Assembly: GCA_964478995.1 (NCBI GenBank) | Contig: CAYZJY010000085.1 | Coordinates: forward strand, 1-7,524 | Length of the DNA: 7,524 bases | Source: NZWG01 sp964478995 | GTDB lineage: Bacteria; Fidelibacterota; Marinisomatia; Marinisomatales; UBA1611 | Direction of reading: 5' to 3' | Part shown: positions 6,669-7,524 of the stretch, in pieces | Layout: every line of letters begins with the position of its first letter | Position numbering within the stretch: position 1 is the first letter of the stretch | Program-made: the position numbers and the translations under genes | The notes under the pieces: model-generated | Seen by the model: the letters and a program-made list of their open reading frames with translations, nothing else | What the model was told of the DNA's origin: nothing | The model's database searches: none

Positions 6669-6780
6669 ATCCTTGACGTTGTTTATGCTTTGGGTTCTCA
6701 CAAATCACAAGGACAACTCCTTTTCTTTTTATCACTTTGCACTTAGCGCAAATCTTCTTTACTGATGGTCTTACTTTCAT
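6667..6780 (-). CDS. rpmJ: 50S ribosomal protein L36 (zinc-ribbon form)
   Basis: Smallest large-subunit protein, binding 23S rRNA near the elongation-factor site. I read it directly from the sequence: 37 residues starting MKVRPSVKKICAKCKVIKRK and ending in NPKHKQRQG. The four zinc ligands are all present (C11, C14, C27, H32), so this is the zinc-binding C+ form. The ATG at 6780 lies five bases after the infA stop, and the TAG stop is eight bases before rpsM. Position between infA and rpsM is standard in many bacterial phyla. No clear Shine-Dalgarno is seen, so it is probably translated by coupling to infA. Confidence 0.97.
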   Translation of the reverse strand: MKVRPSVKKICAKCKVIKRKGVVLVICENPKHKQRQG

Positions 6781-6785
6781 ATTTA

Positions 6786-7013
6786 CTATTTTTGTCTATA
6801 TGTTATTCTACCTCTACTAAGATCGTAAGGGGAAATTTCTAGAGTTACCACATCACCTGGTAATATTTTTATGAAATGCATCCTCATTTTTCCACTTACA
6901 TGAGCAAGCACCTCATGTGCCTTACCTCCAATCTCGACTTCAACCCTAAACATAGCACTCGGTAAAGTCTCTTTAATTATTCCATCAATTGTAATTGGTT
7001 GCTCTTTAGCCAT
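6786..7013 (-). CDS. infA: Translation initiation factor IF-1
   Basis: Binds the ribosomal A site during initiation and works with IF-2 and IF-3. It is a single OB-fold domain of 75 residues; the common length is 72, and the extra three fall in the loop around IGGKAH (28-33). Conserved blocks are ETLPSAMFRVE (15-25), EVLAHVSGKMRMHFIKILPGD (from 34) and the C-terminal ISPYDLSRGRITYR. I chose the ATG at 7013, which gives the usual MAKE start. An ATG four codons upstream (7025) is also in frame but would add non-family residues. The start overlaps the end of map by eight bases, so the two are translationally coupled. The TAG stop is followed at once by an in-frame TAA. Confidence 0.97.
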   Translation of the reverse strand: MAKEQPITIDGIIKETLPSAMFRVEVEIGGKAHEVLAHVSGKMRMHFIKILPGDVVTLEISPYDLSRGRITYRQK

Positions 7014-7524
7014 TTGATGACCCAATACTTAAAATTTTAGGACCTTGGTTAGTAATGGCAATGGTATGTTCAAAATGAGCCGATGGTTTACCATCTTTGG
7101 TTAAAATGGTCCATCCATCATTGGCTGTAATCACATCTCTGGAACCTGCGTTGATCATTGGTTCAATTGCAATACACATACCCGCTCTTAACTTATATCC
7201 TTGTTTAGCATTACCGTAATTTGGTATTTGAGGCTCTTCATGAAGAGAGGTTCCAATTCCATGTCCGACAAGTTCTCTTACTACAGAAAAACCATTGCTT
7301 TCAGCATGCTCTTGTACAGCATTACCAATATCACCAACAAAATTACCTGGCATGGCTTGGTCAATCCCTTTAAGAAGAGATTCTTTGGTTACATCTAATA
7401 ATTTTTTCTTATTGGAATCTATGTTGCCAATTGCAAAAGATCTAGCATGATCTCCGTAATATCCATCTAATTCAGCTCCACAATCAATACCAACAATTTG
7501 ACCTTCCTTTAAAATATCCTTACC
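7006..7524 (-). CDS. map: Methionine aminopeptidase type I (partial, N-terminus off the right edge)
   Basis: Removes the initiator methionine from new proteins, using two metal ions, at the ribosome or in the cytosol. Only the last 172 residues are in the window; a complete type I enzyme has about 250-260, so roughly 80-90 are missing. The frame is open from the right edge. Metal ligands visible in this fragment are D14 (VGIDCG), D25 (YYGDHARSF), H88 (VGHGIG), E121 (AIEPM) and E152 (HFEHT); H95 in SLHEEP is the second conserved histidine. The enzyme therefore looks active. The TAA stop lies within the infA start (ATGGCTAA). The order map-infA-rpmJ is the normal distal spc-operon arrangement; secY and adk would be expected beyond the right edge. 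Confidence 0.96.
   Translation of the reverse strand, partial: GKDILKEGQIVGIDCGAELDGYYGDHARSFAIGNIDSNKKKLLDVTKESLLKGIDQAMPGNFVGDIGNAVQEHAESNGFSVVRELVGHGIGTSLHEEPQIPNYGNAKQGYKLRAGMCIAIEPMINAGSRDVITANDGWTILTKDGKPSAHFEHTIAITNQGPKILSIGSSNG

Noticed and set aside
6786..6800. Possible tRNA or riboswitch around the infA-rpmJ junction
   Set aside because: The gap is only five bases and shows no stem-loop; both sides are fully coding.
7014..7025. In-frame upstream ATG that would lengthen IF-1 by four residues (MGHQ)
   Set aside because: The ATG at 7013 gives the family-typical MAKE start, and the extra residues have no family match.

Overview
This is a compact, AT-rich bacterial window. All eleven genes I can support lie on the minus strand, so they read from the right edge towards the left edge. 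There is no gene-free stretch over 300 bases, and the longest gap between genes is about 21 bases. The right half is the distal part of a classic ribosomal (spc/alpha) operon: map (partial), infA, rpmJ, rpsM, rpsK, rpsD, rpoA and rplQ. The left half holds a secreted glycosyl-hydrolase-like protein (GHL10/DUF187 type) followed by two histidine-degradation genes, hutU and hutI (partial).

Right region (about 3862-7524). Methionine aminopeptidase, translation factor IF-1, ribosomal proteins L36, S13, S11, S4 and L17 and the RNA polymerase alpha subunit follow one another with short gaps or a short overlap. All look intact except map, which is cut by the window edge. rpsK has no ATG and must start at TTG or, less likely, ATT. 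The products serve translation initiation, 30S/50S assembly, N-terminal methionine removal and transcription.

Junction (about 3780-3880). A perfect 11-bp hairpin followed by a run of Ts sits 49 bases after the rplQ stop. It looks like the intrinsic terminator of the ribosomal operon, yet it lies inside the open frame of the next gene. There it encodes what looks like the positively charged and hydrophobic parts of a signal peptide. This is the most unusual thing in the window.

Left region (1-3878). The GHL10-like gene is followed after 14 bases by hutU (urocanate hydratase), and after 17 more bases by hutI (imidazolonepropionase), whose C-terminal end runs off the left edge. HutU and HutI are consecutive steps of histidine degradation: urocanate to imidazolonepropionate to N-formimino-glutamate. 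hutH and the last-step enzyme are not in the window.

Organism. The gene order map-infA-rpmJ-rpsM-rpsK-rpsD-rpoA-rplQ, the low G+C, tight packing, weak Shine-Dalgarno sites and a secreted GHL10 protein suggest an uncultured marine-type bacterium of the FCB group. Candidatus Marinimicrobia (SAR406) is my first guess, at moderate to low confidence. I see no mobile element, tRNA, rRNA, CRISPR array or sign of recent transfer. Apart from the terminator/signal-peptide overlap, this is mostly ordinary core-genome sequence, and I find no evidence for a wholly new system.
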